Counted from the stretch's first letter, positions 46,574 to 55,162 are shown. The stretch is 64,000 nt of DNA from Streptomyces angustmyceticus (GCF_019933235.1 NZ_CP082945.1:6857501-6921500); one strand, 5' to 3'. The notes: generated from the letters alone by a model not told the origin. Numbers and translations are program-made.

Positions 46574-47385
46574 ACGAGGTCGTCACCTACGCCTACGCCG
46601 TCGCGCGGGACGCCGACGGCGCGCTGGAGGAGGCACTGGCCGGCCTGCCGGGCATCGCGGACGGACCGGTGCACCTGGTCCGCGCGCCGCGGCACCGTGA
46701 GGTGGTGGTCGCGGTGGGCCCGGTCCCCGAGCCGGACTTCGAGGAGGCCGCCCTGCGCGCGCACCTGGAGGACCTGGAGTGGCTGGAGTCGGTGGCGCGC
46801 GCCCACCACCGGGTGATCGAGGCGCTCGCCGCCCGGACGACCGTCCTGCCGCTCCGGCTGGCGACCGTCTACCTCGACGACGAACGGGTGCGGCAGATGC
46901 TCGACGCCCGCCAGGAGGCGTTCGCCGAGCGGCTGTCCGTCCTCGCCGCGCACACGGAGTGGGGCGTCAAGATCTACGTCGAGGCGCCCGCGGCCACCGA
47001 CCGGCCGGCGGCGCCCCCCGCGGACACCGGCCTCAGCCCCGGACGGGCCTACCTCAGCCACCGCAAGGCCCAGCGGCACGCCCGCGACGACGCCTACCGG
47101 GACGCCGAAGAGGTCGCCCGCCGTGTCGAGGACGCGGCCCGCGGCCATGCGGTCGACCGGGTCCAGCACCGGGTGCAGCAGGGCGAACTCGCCCGCGGCC
47201 CCGGGGAGAACGTCATCAACGACGCCTACCTGGTGCCACTGGAGGACGGCGAGGACTTCCGCGCCGACGTCCTGCGGGCCGGCGAAGGGCGCTCCGGGGT
47301 GCGCGTCGAGGTCACCGGCCCCTGGGCCCCGTACTCCTTCGCCACGCCCCCCGAAGCCGCACCGCTGAAACGGGCCGCCCCGTGA
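46570..47385 (+). CDS. gvpL: gas vesicle protein GvpL (GvpF/L family)
   Basis: 271 residues. MNEVVTYAYAVARDADGALE starts the N-terminal domain. WLESVARAHHRVIEALAART and TVLPLRLATVYLDDERVRQM are the family core, followed by ENVINDAYLVPLEDGEDFRA and TGPWAPYSF at the end. It differs from gvpF by a Pro/Ala-rich insertion at about 140-160. It acts as an assembly scaffold. ATG 46570 overlaps gvpJ (4 bases) and its stop overlaps gvpS (GTGA). Confidence 0.88.
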   Translation: MNEVVTYAYAVARDADGALEEALAGLPGIADGPVHLVRAPRHREVVVAVGPVPEPDFEEAALRAHLEDLEWLESVARAHHRVIEALAARTTVLPLRLATVYLDDERVRQMLDARQEAFAERLSVLAAHTEWGVKIYVEAPAATDRPAAPPADTGLSPGRAYLSHRKAQRHARDDAYRDAEEVARRVEDAARGHAVDRVQHRVQQGELARGPGENVINDAYLVPLEDGEDFRADVLRAGEGRSGVRVEVTGPWAPYSFATPPEAAPLKRAAP

Positions 47386-47633
47386 GGCCCGCGGGCGGGC
47401 CGCCGGCACGGGCGGACGAACCACTGCCGGACCGGCAGATCGCACTGATCGACCTGCTGGACCGGCTGCTCAGCGGAGGCGTCGTCCTCACCGGCGACAT
47501 CGTCCTGTCCATCGCCGACATCGACCTCGTACGCGTCTCGCTGCGCGCGCTGATCGTCTCCATCAGCGAACAGAACCCCTCCCCGTGGCGCGCCACCGCA
47601 CCCCTGGCGGGGGACGACGATGACGGCCGGTGA
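47382..47633 (+). CDS. gvpS: gas vesicle protein GvpS (short GvpA-like)
   Basis: 83 residues. RQIALIDLLDRLLSGGVVLT, then GDIVLSIADIDLVRVSLRAL and IVSISEQNPSPW, gives a compact GvpA/GvpJ-like core. It is a minor GvpA-family member in the streptomycete gene order (J-L-S-K). GTG 47382 overlaps the gvpL stop by 4 bases, and its end overlaps gvpK by 14 bases. Confidence 0.85.
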   Translation: MRPAGGPPARADEPLPDRQIALIDLLDRLLSGGVVLTGDIVLSIADIDLVRVSLRALIVSISEQNPSPWRATAPLAGDDDDGR

Positions 47634-48027
47634 CCGCCGCCCCGGGAGCCGCTTCGACGATGTCGCCGACGCGGCCGCCCGCGCCTTCCGGCTGCTGCCC
47701 ACGACCCCGCAGGACATCCGGCCCCCGTCCGGCCCGGGACCCCCCAGGCCGGCCCACCGGGTCAGCGCCGACCCCGACACGGTGGAGCGGGACCTGATCA
47801 AGCTCGTCCTCACCCTGGTCGAGCTGCTGCGCCAGCTCATGGAACGCCAGGCCCTGCAACGGGTCGACGCCGGAGACCTCACCGAGGAACAGGAGGAACG
47901 CCTGGGAGCGACGCTGATGATTCTCCACGACCGGATGGTGGAACTCTGCGCCCGCTACGACCTGACGATGCAGGACCTGAACCTGGATCTCGGGCCGCTG
48001 GGGACACTGCTGCCACCCGCCGAATGA
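47620..48027 (+). CDS. gvpK: gas vesicle protein GvpK
   Basis: 135 residues. RVSADPDTVERDLIKLVLTL, then VELLRQLMERQALQRVDAGD and LTEEQEERLGATLMILHDRM, is the GvpK domain, followed by ARYDLTMQDLNLDLGPLGTLL. GvpK helps shell growth. It ends with a 4-base overlap with an alternative start of the next small gene (48024), so translation is probably coupled. Confidence 0.88.
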   Translation: MTAGDRRPGSRFDDVADAAARAFRLLPTTPQDIRPPSGPGPPRPAHRVSADPDTVERDLIKLVLTLVELLRQLMERQALQRVDAGDLTEEQEERLGATLMILHDRMVELCARYDLTMQDLNLDLGPLGTLLPPAE

Positions 48028-48044
48028 CCAGGGAGGAGCACGAC

Positions 48045-48218
48045 ATGGGCATCGGGAAGAAGACCAGGAACATGGGCCATATCGTCGAGGGAATGGCCAA
48101 GGAGACGACCGGGAAGGCCCTCGGCAACAAGAGCCTGCAACGACGCGGCAGCGCGGAAGTGGCCATGGGGCGCATGCGGCAGGCTGTCGAGAAGGGCAGG
48201 CACGCCCTGCGGCACTGA
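48045..48218 (+). CDS. CsbD-like small stress protein at the end of the gvp operon
   Basis: 57 residues from ATG 48045, chosen because GGGAGG lies 8 bases upstream; ATG 48024 would add 7 residues. The sequence MGIGKKTRNMGHIVEGMAKE is followed by TTGKALGNKSLQRRGSAEVA, resembling CsbD-type proteins (KGxxKEaxGkalgdxxLxxxGxxxq). Such proteins are small, hydrophilic and stress induced, with unknown function. Its tight position after gvpK suggests it is made with gas vesicles. Confidence 0.65.
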   Translation: MGIGKKTRNMGHIVEGMAKETTGKALGNKSLQRRGSAEVAMGRMRQAVEKGRHALRH

Positions 48219-48225
48219 CGCGCCC

Positions 48226-49194
48226 TCAGCGCTGGTTGAAGCGGTCGGCGGCCCGTTCGTTGAGGACGCCGAGCACACTGCGCAGCCGCCGGGCGGGCGG
48301 CTGCTCCCTGGCCGCGACCGTGGACCCGTCCGCGGTCCCGCGGGCGCCGTCGCGGGGCAGTACCCGGGCGAGCGCCGACGTCAGCCGGGTGGTGGCCACC
48401 GGCGCCAGCCCGTGCACCCTGGCGCCGAGCCGCGCGGCCGGCGTCAGCACGAGGCGCGGACGGCGGCGCTGCACCGCGGACACGATGCGCTCCGCGGCCC
48501 GCTCGGCGTTCATGGACAGCACCGGGGCCCCGGCCAGCGCCGAGAACCAGGCGTACTCCCGGCGCCGGTCCCCGCCGAAGAGGGCATGGAGATGCGACCC
48601 GGTGCGCATCAGGCCCGGGTGGACCGCCGTCACGGACACGCCGCGTGCGCCCTCCTCCGCGTGCAGCCCCTCGGCCAGCGCCGCCACCGCCGACTTGGCG
48701 CAGGAGTACGGCAGCAGATGCGGCACCGCGAGCAGCCCCCCGACCGAGCCGACGAGGGCCAGCCTGCCGCCGGCCGGGCTGCGCCGGAGGTGGGGGAGCG
48801 CGGCGAGCGCGGTGTTGAGGGCGCCGTTGAAGACGGAGTCCATGGCGTCGCGGAACCCGTCGGGGCCCAGCGCGTCCGCCGGGCCGACCTGGATGATGCC
48901 GGCGTTGGCGATGACGATGTCCAGCCCGCCGTGGTCCCGGGCGATCTCCGCGAGCCGGTCGTGCACCGCGGCCCGGTCCCGCACATCGCACACCACGCCG
49001 CGCACCGTTCCGCCGCGCCACTGGGCCAGTCGGGCGACGGCCCTGCCGAGTTCGGCGTCGTCGCGGGCCAGCAGCACGACGTCGCAGCCGCGCCGCAGCA
49101 GTTGGCGGGCCAGCAGCAGCCCGAGTCCCCGCGAGCCGCCGGTGACGACGGCGGTGAGCCCCGCGATCGGGGGAGCGGCCAGGAGCGTGCGCAT
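48226..49194 (-). CDS. short-chain dehydrogenase/reductase
   Basis: 322 residues. The cofactor loop is VVTGGSRGLGLLLARQLL (TGxxxGxG), followed by NAG in IVIANAGIIQVG and the active site Ser-Tyr-Lys in GSVGGLLAVPHLLPYSCAKSA (YxxxK is YSCAK). The acidic/basic residue after strand 2 (LLARDDAE) suggests NADP. A C-terminal extension of about 80 residues is Arg/Ala-rich. The substrate is unknown. It is convergent with the gvp operon. Confidence 0.85.
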   Translation of the reverse strand: MRTLLAAPPIAGLTAVVTGGSRGLGLLLARQLLRRGCDVVLLARDDAELGRAVARLAQWRGGTVRGVVCDVRDRAAVHDRLAEIARDHGGLDIVIANAGIIQVGPADALGPDGFRDAMDSVFNGALNTALAALPHLRRSPAGGRLALVGSVGGLLAVPHLLPYSCAKSAVAALAEGLHAEEGARGVSVTAVHPGLMRTGSHLHALFGGDRRREYAWFSALAGAPVLSMNAERAAERIVSAVQRRRPRLVLTPAARLGARVHGLAPVATTRLTSALARVLPRDGARGTADGSTVAAREQPPARRLRSVLGVLNERAADRFNQR

Positions 49195-49559
49195 GACGAT
49201 CCTTCCCTTGGGCGCCGGTCGGCGCAGACGGGCCCGGTCCCGGGAGACACCGTGGCGCCGGTCGTCTGCTGCCTTCGACGCTAACGGGCACCGGGGCGCG
49301 GCGTACCGCGCTCACGCGCCGCTGAGCCGGGCGTTCGCCCGCTGCCCCGGCCGGGAATCCCGGGCAGTCAAGGGCGGCGGACGCCTCTGGCACCCGCGGG
49401 GGAGCGTTGGGCCGGTCGGGCGGCCCGGCACCACCCGGCGGCCCGGGTAGCGCGGCGCGGTCATCCGGGCTGAAGTGGAAGGTGCCGTACGCGGTACGGC
49501 GACCGCACCGTGCCCGCCGCCCGGTGCGGCAGCCACCTGCCCAGGTCGAGGAGGACAGC
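49195..49559. other. divergent intergenic region with a 17-bp palindrome
   Basis: 365 bases. GCCGTACGCGGTACGGC at 49484-49500 is a perfect 7-bp palindrome with a 3-base spacer, a possible operator for the small SAP-like gene. TAGCGC near 49448 and GGAGGA before ATG 49560 are the other visible signals. No gene is seen. Confidence 0.55.
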
Positions 49560-49886
49560 ATGCCCGCCGGTTTCAGCAAGAAGCGCGAGCGCCAGTACGA
49601 GCACATCAAGGAGGGCGCCGAGGAACGCGGCGCGTCGACGAAGCGGGCCGAGGAGATCGCGGCACGCACCGTGAACAAGGAACGGGCGCGCGCGGGCGAG
49701 TCCCGCACCGCGAGCCGGGTCTCCACCCGGGACCCCAAGTCCGCCCCGCAGCGGGGCGGCGAACGCTCCCACAGCGGGGCCCAGGGACCGACCAGGGACC
49801 AGCTGTACGAGGAGGCCAGGAAGCGCGGGATCGAGGGCCGGTCCTCGATGAACAAGCAGCAGTTGCGCCGCGCCCTCGGCCGCTGA
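49560..49886 (+). CDS. small basic protein with SAP/Rho-N-like C-terminus
   Basis: 108 residues. The N-terminal helix KKRERQYEHIKEGAEERGAS and TKRAEEIAARTVNKERAR is highly charged. The C-terminus TRDQLYEEARKRGIEGRSSM, then NKQQLRRALGR, looks like a Rho-N/SAP-type helix-extended-helix nucleic-acid binding motif. Similar proteins are annotated as plasmid stabilisation protein. It has GGAGGA at the start and a strong hairpin after the stop. It sits between the gvp operon and the gvpY/Z-like genes. Confidence 0.7.
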   Translation: MPAGFSKKRERQYEHIKEGAEERGASTKRAEEIAARTVNKERARAGESRTASRVSTRDPKSAPQRGGERSHSGAQGPTRDQLYEEARKRGIEGRSSMNKQQLRRALGR

Positions 49887-49916
49887 GCGGCCCCGCGAAG
49901 GGGTCAGCCGACGCCC

Positions 49917-49947
49917 GGCGGCCGCCCGCGCCACGCGGGCGGCCGCC
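49917..49947. terminator. bidirectional terminator
   Basis: A perfect 14-bp GC stem (GGCGGCCGCCCGCG / CGCGGGCGGCCGCC) with a CCA loop between two convergent genes (49560 gene and the SRPBCC gene ending at 49996). Confidence 0.88.
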
Positions 49948-49995
49948 CGGCAACGATGCCGCCGCCCGGCCCGCCCACGGCATCCGCCGGCCCGC

Positions 49996-51009
49996 TCACT
50001 CCTCTTCCTCCTCGTCTTCCTCCGCACCCTCATCAGCGAATTCGTCCTCGTCCTCGTACTCCTCCTCGGGCTCTTCCTCGTCCGCTTCTTCGTCCTCGTC
50101 GTATTCCTCGTCCTCCGCCTCGTCCCCCTCCTCGCCGTCGTACTCCGCGTCCGCTTCGTCCTCTCCCTCTTCGCCCTCTTCGCTCTCGGCCGCTTCGGCC
50201 TCCTCGTCCTCCATGGCCTCGTCGTGGGTGCGGACGACCTCACCGTCACGGATTTCCCCGCGCCAGCCCTCGGGCTCCTCGTCGGTGAGGGTGACGTAGC
50301 GCTGGAAGTGCTTGAAGTCCAGCCGGAGCCGGCGTCCCTGGACCCGCCAGACATTGCCGGTCTTCTCGAAGAATCCCGAGGCGTAGTACTCGACGACCAG
50401 CACGATGCGGGTCAGGTTGGGCGCCAGTTCGTGAAAACTGACGGCACCGCGGGTCGAGCCCTTGGCGCCTTCGGACGTCCAGACGATGCGCTCGTCGGGC
50501 ACCTGCTCCTGGACGGTCGCCTTCCATCCCCGGGTGGACGGGCCGACCTTGGCCTTCCAGTCGCTGGTCGTCTCGTCGTGCAGCGACACATTGCGGACGC
50601 CCTTGGTGAAGCCGCTGAACTTCTCGTACTGCGTCCAGTGGTCATAGGCGGTGCGCAGCGGCACCCCGACATCCAGGACCTCGATGATGTTGGTGACCTT
50701 CTTGTCCCCGGATTTGCGCTTCTTGCCGCCGAAGAGGCCCTTGGCCTTGTCCACGACGGTGTCCTTGACGTTCTCCGCGGTCCCCTTGACGGCGGCCTTG
50801 ACCGGAGAGTCACCGCCGAGGAGATTTCCCGCGATCTTGGACAGCGATCCGCCGTTCTCGGCGACATCCGTGAGCTGGCCCGTCACATCCATCAGTTTGT
50901 CGCCGGCCTTCTCGGCCAGATTCCCCACCCATTTCGTGGCGTAGTCGCCGAGTTCGCCGCGCAGCCGATCGAGTCCCGAGTCCGCGTTGTCCTGTTGCGT
51001 CTTGGTCAT
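49996..51009 (-). CDS. SRPBCC-domain gas-vesicle-associated protein, GvpZ-like
   Basis: 337 residues. A helical N-terminus (about 1-95) is followed by an SRPBCC/cyclase-dehydrase domain at about 104-255: TNIIEVLDVGVPLRTAYDHW, FSGFTKGVRNVSLHDETTSD, ERIVWTSEGAKGSTRGAVSF and RIVLVVEYYASGFFEKTGNV. The last 80 residues are almost entirely Glu/Asp. In reference streptomycete clusters an SRPBCC gene (gvpZ) lies between gvpG and gvpJ (from memory). Here it is outside the operon and inverted. It is the distal gene of a pair with the gene ending at 51016. Confidence 0.65.
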   Translation of the reverse strand: MTKTQQDNADSGLDRLRGELGDYATKWVGNLAEKAGDKLMDVTGQLTDVAENGGSLSKIAGNLLGGDSPVKAAVKGTAENVKDTVVDKAKGLFGGKKRKSGDKKVTNIIEVLDVGVPLRTAYDHWTQYEKFSGFTKGVRNVSLHDETTSDWKAKVGPSTRGWKATVQEQVPDERIVWTSEGAKGSTRGAVSFHELAPNLTRIVLVVEYYASGFFEKTGNVWRVQGRRLRLDFKHFQRYVTLTDEEPEGWRGEIRDGEVVRTHDEAMEDEEAEAAESEEGEEGEDEADAEYDGEEGDEAEDEEYDEDEEADEEEPEEEYEDEDEFADEGAEEDEEEEE

Positions 51010-51015
51010 GACCGG

Positions 51016-51882
51016 TTACCTCCGGCGCTCGGAGCGCGATGATGTCTTCTTGGCGGTCTTCTTCGCGGCCGGTGCTGCCTTCTTGGCCGCGGCGGTCTTC
51101 TTCGCGGGAGCCTTCTTGGCCGCGGTCTTCGCTGCCGTCTTCCCGGCTGTTTTCTTGGCCGCGGTCTTTTTGCCCGTGGTCTTCTTCGCGGCGGTCTTCT
51201 TGGCGGCCGTCTTCTTCGCCGCGGCCTTCTTCGCCGGTGCCGCCTTCTTGGCCGGGGCCTCGGCCGCGGTCTTCTTGGCCGCCGTGGTCTTCTTCGCCGT
51301 GGTCTTCTTGGCGGCGGTCTTCTTGGCCGGTGCCGCCTTCTTCGCCGTGGTCTCCTTCGCGTCGGCCCGTCCCGCCGCGGCCTTCTTCCCGGCGGCCCTC
51401 GTGGTGCGCCGGGCCGGGGGCTCCTCGGGCTCCTCCTCCGGTTCCTCTTCCTCTCCCTCCTCTTCTTCCTCGTCCTCGTACTCGTCCTCCTCGTACTCCT
51501 CCGGTTCCTCTTCCTCGTCGTACGCGTACTCCCCCTCGTCCTCCTCTTCCTCCTCCGGCTCCAGTCCGAGGCCGTCGAGCTTGAGGGAGCGTTCGTGGAG
51601 GGTGTCGGCGAGGCCCGTCAGGCGGCGGTTTGCGGCCGTGGTCAGGGCCTTGCGGCCCGCGTCCAGCACCTCTCCGCGCAGTTGGTCCCCCAGCTCCGCG
51701 ACCTGCGGGATCTCGCCGAGCTTGCGCACCCCCTGTGTCACGAGCTGGCGCGGTTCGAGCCCGAATTGCCGTCCGGCGATATACGACGCCACCGTGAGCG
51801 CGAACCGGCCCTTCTTCGTACGGCCCAGCACATAGCCGCCGGCAAGCGCGGCGGCCAGCAGGACCTTGGTTCCGTCATTCAT
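51016..51882 (-). CDS. GvpY-like protein with acidic middle and Lys/Ala histone-H1-like tail
   Basis: 288 residues. The N-terminus MNDGTKVLLAAALAGGYVLG and ASYIAGRQFGLEPRQLVTQG, then QVAELGDQLRGEVLDAGRKALT, matches what I recall of streptomycete gvpY products. A Glu-rich stretch (about 110-155) precedes a long tail (about 165-285) of repeated AKKTAAKKT, similar to histone H1. It sits 6 bases upstream of the SRPBCC gene, so the pair is translated together. The tail may bind nucleic acid or the acidic tail of its partner (inference). It has sometimes been labelled DNA primase; no primase motif is present. Confidence 0.6.
   Translation of the reverse strand: MNDGTKVLLAAALAGGYVLGRTKKGRFALTVASYIAGRQFGLEPRQLVTQGVRKLGEIPQVAELGDQLRGEVLDAGRKALTTAANRRLTGLADTLHERSLKLDGLGLEPEEEEEDEGEYAYDEEEEPEEYEEDEYEDEEEEEGEEEEPEEEPEEPPARRTTRAAGKKAAAGRADAKETTAKKAAPAKKTAAKKTTAKKTTAAKKTAAEAPAKKAAPAKKAAAKKTAAKKTAAKKTTGKKTAAKKTAGKTAAKTAAKKAPAKKTAAAKKAAPAAKKTAKKTSSRSERRR
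51040..51400. repeat. repeats encoding AKKT/AAKK units
   Basis: About 360 bases of imperfect 12-15-bp units on the plus strand such as GTCTTCTTGGCGGCC, the complement of the Lys/Ala-rich tail. Copies vary in one to three bases, giving a recombination-prone coding repeat. Confidence 0.75.
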
Positions 51883-52132
51883 CGGTGCGTCACCCTTTCC
51901 CGGACGTTCTGCTGATCGGCGATCGTGCGGGCGCCGCCACCCAGCGGCGGAGTGCCGCCCTATCTCCAGGGTGATCGGAGTTCTGACCGGCGCATCTCGA
52001 GCGGACCGAAGAGCCCTGCGCGGTCACCCTGGGGAGGCGTCCGGTCCTGCTGCGTGGCGGGGTGCCCGGCGGGGCGTGCGGCGCCTGCGGCGGCGGGCTC
52101 ACGGCAGGTGTGCGGGAGCCGGGCAACGGACC

Positions 52133-52145
52133 TAGGCTCGGAGGT
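52133..52145 (+). promoter_or_regulatory. leaderless promoter -10 element of the secreted peptidase
   Basis: TAGGCT at 52133-52138 is followed after 7 bases by ATG 52146. The GGAGG at 52140-52144 is too close to the ATG to serve as a normal ribosome site. Confidence 0.5.
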
Positions 52146-53756
52146 ATGCCGGGAACACGCCGTGCACCGTCTCGTGTGGGAGTAGGGGGAGCGCGGTGTG
52201 TTCGCCGGCGCCGGCTGTCCGCGCGCCCGATGGCCGTCGCGGCGGCCGTGGCGCTACTGGCCGCGTTCGGCGGAACTCCGGCCGCCGCGACAGCCGATGA
52301 CCCCGATCTGACCTCGTTCTACCAGCAGAAACTGTCGTGGGAACACTGCGGGAAGGACCTGCAGAACGGCGCGACGACCGACACTGCGAGCCGGCCACCC
52401 GGTTTTCGGGGACGCCTGGAGTGCGCCCGCCTGGAGGTGCCCCGGGACTACCGCGACCCCGAACGAAGCACGATGCAGGTCCAGCTGATCCGGCTGAAGG
52501 CGACCGGGCCCGGAAAGCGGCTCGGTTCGCTGGTGATCAACCCCGGAGGGCCGGGTGCTTCCGGCGTCAACTATCTGATCGACAGCGGCAGCGCCTTCGA
52601 GCATCTGGGACAGCGCTACGACATCGTCAGCTTCGACCCCCGCGGCACCGGCCACACCGACCCGGTCTCCTGCGGCAGCAAGCTCACCCCGCCCGCGAGC
52701 GGCGCCGACGACAGCCTCGCCGCGAAGGAGAAGCGCATCAACGACGCCTGCGGCCGCTACTCCGGCGGGCTGCTGCGGTGGGTGGGCACCCCCGATGTCG
52801 CCCGGGACATGGACGTCCTGCGCGCCGCGGTCCGGGACGACAAGCTCAACTACCTGGGGTTCTCGTACGGCACCAAACTCGGGGCGGTCTACGCCCACGA
52901 GTTCCCCCGCAAGGTCGGCCGGATGGTCCTGGACAGCGTCGAGGACCCGACCAAGAACACCTGGCAGACCGCCCTGTCCCAGGCCCGTGGCTTCCAGCGG
53001 GCGCTGGACGACTTCGCCGCCGACTGCACCCGCCGCACGGACTGCCCGCTGGGCACCGACCGGCACAAGGCGCAGGACCAACTCCGCGACTGGTACCGGA
53101 AGTTGGGCGAACGGCCGATGAAGGCGAACGGGGAGACGGTGGACGAGACCAGCTATGTGTACGCCCTGCGCGAGGCGATGTACAGCAGGAGCGACTGGCC
53201 CCAGCTGCGCCAGGCGCTGGCACAGCTGCGGCGCGGCGACGCCTCGGGAATCCTCCGCCTGAGCGACACCGGCGGCAGCAGCGCCGTCCGTGACGCCGCC
53301 GTCCCGGCCCGGCGGATCGGCCAGGACGAACTGCCGTCGCAGGACCAGCTCTCCCTCCGGGCGATCGCCTGCCGGGACACCTCGGAACGCTACGGCGAAC
53401 GCGACTACCCCCGGGCGCAGCGCGAACTCACCAAGGCCTCACCGCTGTTCGGCCCGGACATCGCGCCGACCCTGCTGGACTGCTACTCCTGGCCGGTGGC
53501 GGGCGACGACGCGTCCCGTGACGTCGCGGCGCCCGACGCGCCCCGGATGCTGCTCGTCGCGACCACCAACGATCCGGCGACCCCGTACCAGGGCGCCTTC
53601 AACATGGCCCGTGAGCTGGACAATTCCAGCGTCGTGCTGACCTTCCACGGGGAGGGGCACGCCGCCTACACCACCGGCGACCCCTGTGTGCAGCGCCATG
53701 TCGACGACTTCCTGCTGGACGGGACCCTGCCGAAGGGCCCGGTCTCCTGCGGCTGA
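52146..53756 (+). CDS. secreted alpha/beta hydrolase, tripeptidyl aminopeptidase (TAP-like) family
   Basis: 536 residues. A signal peptide (RPMAVAAAVALLAAFGGTPAAATA) is followed by VNPGGPGASG-type sequence (VINPGGPGASGVNYL), the oxyanion region. The nucleophile Ser lies in YLGFSYGTKLGAVYAHEFP. The catalytic Asp is in TTNDPATPYQGA and the His in GEGHAAYTTGDPCV. This is the SlpD/SlpE and TAP-like pattern of streptomycetes, which remove tripeptides or hydrolyse esters outside the cell. ATG 52146 is consistent with a leaderless promoter. Confidence 0.88.
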   Translation: MPGTRRAPSRVGVGGARCVRRRRLSARPMAVAAAVALLAAFGGTPAAATADDPDLTSFYQQKLSWEHCGKDLQNGATTDTASRPPGFRGRLECARLEVPRDYRDPERSTMQVQLIRLKATGPGKRLGSLVINPGGPGASGVNYLIDSGSAFEHLGQRYDIVSFDPRGTGHTDPVSCGSKLTPPASGADDSLAAKEKRINDACGRYSGGLLRWVGTPDVARDMDVLRAAVRDDKLNYLGFSYGTKLGAVYAHEFPRKVGRMVLDSVEDPTKNTWQTALSQARGFQRALDDFAADCTRRTDCPLGTDRHKAQDQLRDWYRKLGERPMKANGETVDETSYVYALREAMYSRSDWPQLRQALAQLRRGDASGILRLSDTGGSSAVRDAAVPARRIGQDELPSQDQLSLRAIACRDTSERYGERDYPRAQRELTKASPLFGPDIAPTLLDCYSWPVAGDDASRDVAAPDAPRMLLVATTNDPATPYQGAFNMARELDNSSVVLTFHGEGHAAYTTGDPCVQRHVDDFLLDGTLPKGPVSCG

Positions 53757-53798
53757 GCGGACCGTGGTGGGGGAGCGGGCCTTCGGCCGGCGCGGCGA

Positions 53799-54026
53799 CT
53801 ACCGGTAGTAGCGGTTGTCCTCGACGTCGACGACCGGGGCGCCGGGGGAGGGCGGCTGGGTGCGCCGCCGCTTGAGGATGCTCACGTACGTGGCGAGGCC
53901 GATGACGCCGACGATCATCATGATGATCCCCACCAGGTCGACATTGATCCCCGCTATGTGCCAGTCGACGGCGAACGTGAGGATGGCCCCCACCGCGAGC
54001 AGACCGATGCACCCGCCGATACCCAT
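53799..54026 (-). CDS. small two-helix membrane protein, DUF6458-like
   Basis: 75 residues. Two hydrophobic helices, CIGLLAVGAILTFAVDWHI and VGIIMMIVGVIGLATYVSI, are followed by KRRRTQPPSPG and an acidic end VEDNRYYR. This matches a short actinobacterial membrane family with no assigned function. It is convergent with the peptidase gene, and about 120 bases lie between it and ku. Confidence 0.75.
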   Translation of the reverse strand: MGIGGCIGLLAVGAILTFAVDWHIAGINVDLVGIIMMIVGVIGLATYVSILKRRRTQPPSPGAPVVDVEDNRYYR

Positions 54027-54145
54027 GGTGTCAGCCTCCGTAACTGTTCCGTCGTCAAGGCGTGTTGAGGGGCGCGTACCCCGGCGCGGGCGCCTTATGT
54101 GCGGATTTCCGGGTGGCCGACGGCCACGGCCGCCTCCGACGGGGC

Positions 54146-55162
54146 TCAGCCGGCCCGCCGTCCGCCCCTGCCCGCGGTCTTCTTCGCCGGAGCGGCCTTC
54201 TTGGCGGCGGCCTTCGTCGCGGCGGTCTTCTTGGCGCTGCTGTTCGCCGCGGCGGACTTCTTCGCGCCCGGCTTCGCCTCCGACGCCGCCGCCGTCTTCG
54301 CGGTCTTCTTGGCGGTGCTCTTCTTCGCGGTACGGCCCGTTCCGGCACCGCGCGGCGTGCCCTCGTCCGCCTCCTCGCCGCGCGACTTCCTGGCCGCGCG
54401 GACACTGTCCTGAAGGGCCGCCATCAGGTCCATCACCTGCCCGGCCGGCTGCTCGGCGCCTTCCGGGAAGGCCGGCTCGCGATGCGCCAGCTTCGCCGCC
54501 ACGATCTCTTCGAGCGCCTCACGGTAGTGATCGTGCAGATCGTCCTCCGACAGCTCCCCGAAGGAGTCCATCAGGGCCTCGGCGGCCGACACCTCGTTGC
54601 GGGCGACCTCCGCCGGCCGCTCGGGCAGCACCCCGTCCATCGGGCGGATCTGGTGCGGCCACAGCAGCACCTGCATGACCAGCACGCCCTCCACCGGGCG
54701 GATCATCGCGAGCTGCTCGCGCCCGTGCAGCGCGATCTTGCCGAGCCCGACGCGCTGGTGCCGCTCCATCGCCTCGCGCAGCAGGACATAGGGCTTGGCC
54801 GCGGCGGGGCTGTCGACGCCCAGGTAGTAGCCCTTGCCCATCTGCAGCGGGTCGATGTCGCCGCCCGCGACGAAGGCCAGGATCGTCAGGGTCTTCGCGG
54901 TCGGCAGCGGCAGCGCGTCCAGGTCGTCGTCGCTCAGCGGTACGACGGTGTCGCCGCCCTCGGGCTTGTAGCCCCGGCCGATCTCGTCCGGCGGGATCTC
55001 GATGCCCTCCAGCGAGCACACCGGCTGATTGCGCACGCGCCCGCCGTCCGCCGTGTGGATCCGCGCGAAGCTGACCGAGGCGGAGCTGTCCGTGGCGTTG
55101 TACGCGGCGACCGGGATCGTGACCAGGCCGAAGCTGATGGAGAACTTCGCCGTGGGGCGCAT
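54146..55162 (-). CDS. ku: DNA end-binding protein Ku
   Basis: 338 residues. The Ku core is intact: SISFGLVTIPVAAYNATDSS, SFARIHTADGGRVRNQPVCS, LPLPTAKTLTILAFVAGGDID and EVSAAEALMDSFGELSEDDL, then HDHYREALEEIVAAKLAHRE. The C-terminus (about 275-338) is a Lys/Ala-rich tail (AKKSTAKKTAKTAAA, AKKAAPAKKTAG) that in bacterial Ku helps DNA binding and threading. It recruits an end-joining ligase. LigD is not adjacent; an ATP-dependent ligase lies at 21873. ATG 55162 is the canonical start. Confidence 0.93.
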   Translation of the reverse strand: MRPTAKFSISFGLVTIPVAAYNATDSSASVSFARIHTADGGRVRNQPVCSLEGIEIPPDEIGRGYKPEGGDTVVPLSDDDLDALPLPTAKTLTILAFVAGGDIDPLQMGKGYYLGVDSPAAAKPYVLLREAMERHQRVGLGKIALHGREQLAMIRPVEGVLVMQVLLWPHQIRPMDGVLPERPAEVARNEVSAAEALMDSFGELSEDDLHDHYREALEEIVAAKLAHREPAFPEGAEQPAGQVMDLMAALQDSVRAARKSRGEEADEGTPRGAGTGRTAKKSTAKKTAKTAAASEAKPGAKKSAAANSSAKKTAATKAAAKKAAPAKKTAGRGGRRAG

